From the NCBI GenBank assembly GCA_024280015.1, contig JAJRQY010000155.1, positions 1 through 50,555 of the forward strand: a DNA stretch of 50,555 nt. The letters run 5' to 3'. Each line of letters opens with the position of its first letter. Position 1 is the stretch's first letter. The translations under genes and the position numbers were made by a program. Origin of the DNA: Actinomycetes bacterium. GTDB taxonomy: Bacteria; Actinomycetota; Acidimicrobiia; Acidimicrobiales; SZUA-35. Positions 49,811-50,555 of this stretch are shown here, piece after piece. Below the pieces are notes generated by a model. It had not been told where the DNA came from. It was given only the letters and a program-made list of their open reading frames with translations, and did no database searches.

Positions 49811-50053
49811 ATGAATGAGAAACTGGATACCAGTGAGGCCATCGACAGTGGCATCACTCTTGAACTGGAAACGTCGCCGGAAGCAGTCGTGGACCGCTCG
49901 TTGGTCAGCAAGGTCGCCGAACGCGGCGCAAGCCTTGTCGAGTACGCACTCTTGCTAGCCCTGATCGCCGTTGTATGCATCGCCGCCGTTGGAGCCCTTG
50001 GCGGGGCCACATCTGAGCCATACTCGAACCTGGCTGACTCGGGCTTTTCGTAG
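49811..50053 (+). CDS. Flp/Fap-type pilin subunit
   Basis: ATG 49811 has AGGGA about seven bases upstream; longer in-frame starts look non-coding. The 80-residue protein has an unusually long acidic leader (about 40 residues). The class III signal ERG-ASLVEYALLLALIAVV follows, with Gly at the cleavage site and the conserved Glu five residues later (the Flp pattern), then a short glycine-rich tail. A TadV-type prepilin peptidase would cut before ASLVEY. Flp pili serve tight adherence. No tad assembly genes are in the window, so assembly proteins must be encoded elsewhere. Confidence 0.88.
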   Translation: MNEKLDTSEAIDSGITLELETSPEAVVDRSLVSKVAERGASLVEYALLLALIAVVCIAAVGALGGATSEPYSNLADSGFS

Positions 50054-50058
50054 AAGCG

Positions 50059-50129
50059 AGCGGATACGGGGAATCGAACCCCGGTCAACAGGTTGGAAAC
50101 CTGTGGCTCTACCATTGAGCTACATCCGC
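50059..50129 (-). tRNA. tRNA-Gly (TCC)
   Basis: The 71-base gene has acceptor GCGGATG/TATCCGC, D-arm GCTC/GAGC, anticodon stem ACAGG/CCTGT and loop TTTCCAA with anticodon TCC. The T-arm is CCGGG-TTCGATT-CCCGG and the discriminator is U. CCA is not encoded. It converges on the pilin gene. Confidence 0.95.
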
Positions 50130-50248
50130 ATGTAAGCGGAGCAGACTAGCCACCTATTGTGATCTTTGCACTCGCGCCGGAATTGAACTACCTCGTTGAA
50201 ATTCGAGGACCTCATTGATAGCTTGAGACGCGGAGCAAAGGGGTCCTG

Positions 50249-50555
50249 ATGGTTGTTGACGAGCTCGTGCAAGCGACGCAGAAGATTCTTCGGGCGAAGG
50301 CGGTGCGAGAGTTTGAGAAGCCGGTCGAACTCGCTTCTGGTCAGAAGTCTCGCTTTTTCGTCGATGGCAAGGCCGGACTGTCCCAAGCCGACGACTTGCG
50401 CATGGCCTGTCTGACTATTGACGCCATGGTTCGCGATGCCGGAATCGAATACGACGCCGTTGGCGGCCTGACCCTTGGTGCTGACCATCTCTGTGTTGGG
50501 GTCTCCTTAGTCGGTGGGCGCTCCTGGTTTATCGTCCGGAAAGAAGCGAAGAAGC
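50249..50555 (+). CDS. pyrE: Orotate phosphoribosyltransferase, N-terminal part (runs off the window)
   Basis: ATG 50249 follows AAGGGG at about six bases. The 102 visible codons read through a helical start (ELVQATQKILRAKAV), then FELASGQ-type sequence (PVELASGQKSRFFVDGKAGL) and GGLTLGADHLCVGVSLVGG. These match the substrate-binding N-terminus of PyrE-like phosphoribosyltransferases of the actinobacterial type, which join orotate to PRPP in pyrimidine synthesis. The PRPP loop lies beyond the window, so the name rests on the N-terminal half. A minus-strand frame over the same bases is a shadow. Confidence 0.82.
   Translation, partial: MVVDELVQATQKILRAKAVREFEKPVELASGQKSRFFVDGKAGLSQADDLRMACLTIDAMVRDAGIEYDAVGGLTLGADHLCVGVSLVGGRSWFIVRKEAKK

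Noticed and set aside
1-50555. CRISPR arrays
   Set aside because: No regularly spaced direct repeats of 24-40 bases were found by reading; the only repeats are att copies, operators and arm-like sites.

Overview
The window looks like the chromosome of an uncultured, moderately GC-rich Actinomycetota, most likely of the class Acidimicrobiia. That is an inference from content: a SARP/BTAD regulator fused to a Ser/Thr kinase, an FCD-type GntR regulator, an Rpf-like transglycosylase with DUF4214 repeats, Trp/Pro-rich N-termini of DUF2510 style, steroid-type acyl-CoA enzymes, a fused indolepyruvate:ferredoxin oxidoreductase and lipoproteins with actinobacterial lipoboxes. No rRNA or other phylogenetic marker confirms it.

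Layout. 1-12000 is core-like with two damaged genes. It holds two related lipoproteins, a GntR regulator facing a flavin monooxygenase/acyl-CoA synthetase operon (the monooxygenase has an in-frame amber codon), a secreted HExxH protease, and a giant SARP-kinase-nSTAND-membrane-propeller protein whose 5' end is frameshifted. 12063-23554 is a genomic island in a tRNA-Lys(CTT) gene. Three copies of the tRNA 3' half (12063, 19981, 23481) split it into two tandem units. The unit next to 12063 carries three AbiE-type toxin-antitoxin loci (one intact, two whose toxin is cut to a short N-terminal relic), a frameshifted SEC-C gene, and a two-gene operon of a coiled-coil protein plus a DUF4041/GIY-YIG nuclease. 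The second unit carries hipBA, an AbiEii fragment and a truncated IS481-type transposase. No integrase gene is visible, but paired GGCACCC motifs near the middle att copy look like integrase arm sites.

23482-29300 has tRNA-Lys, tRNA-His and tRNA-Arg, a 58-residue membrane protein, an Rpf-like enzyme, an M20 hydrolase, a VOC protein and hisC. 29303-40890 is a minus-strand metabolic and signalling run: a cNMP-binding protein, an ACAD10/11-like kinase/dehydrogenase pair, a GGDEF-EAL protein, a form II CoxL-like molybdoenzyme and the indolepyruvate oxidoreductase. 41060-50555 has an FMN alpha-hydroxyacid oxidase, a third lipoprotein paralogue, a long minus-strand housekeeping run (FKBP, geranylgeranyl reductase-like, amidohydrolase, CobW GTPase, azlCD, engB), a Flp pilin, tRNA-Gly and the start of pyrE.

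The most notable points are the DUF4041/GIY-YIG operon, the AbiEi antitoxin coupled to an unrelated 233-residue protein, a near-perfect double-palindrome operator over a leaderless promoter, and a sigma-28-like promoter pattern shared by lipoprotein, pilin and GGDEF-EAL genes. All calls were made by eye from the sequence without database searches.
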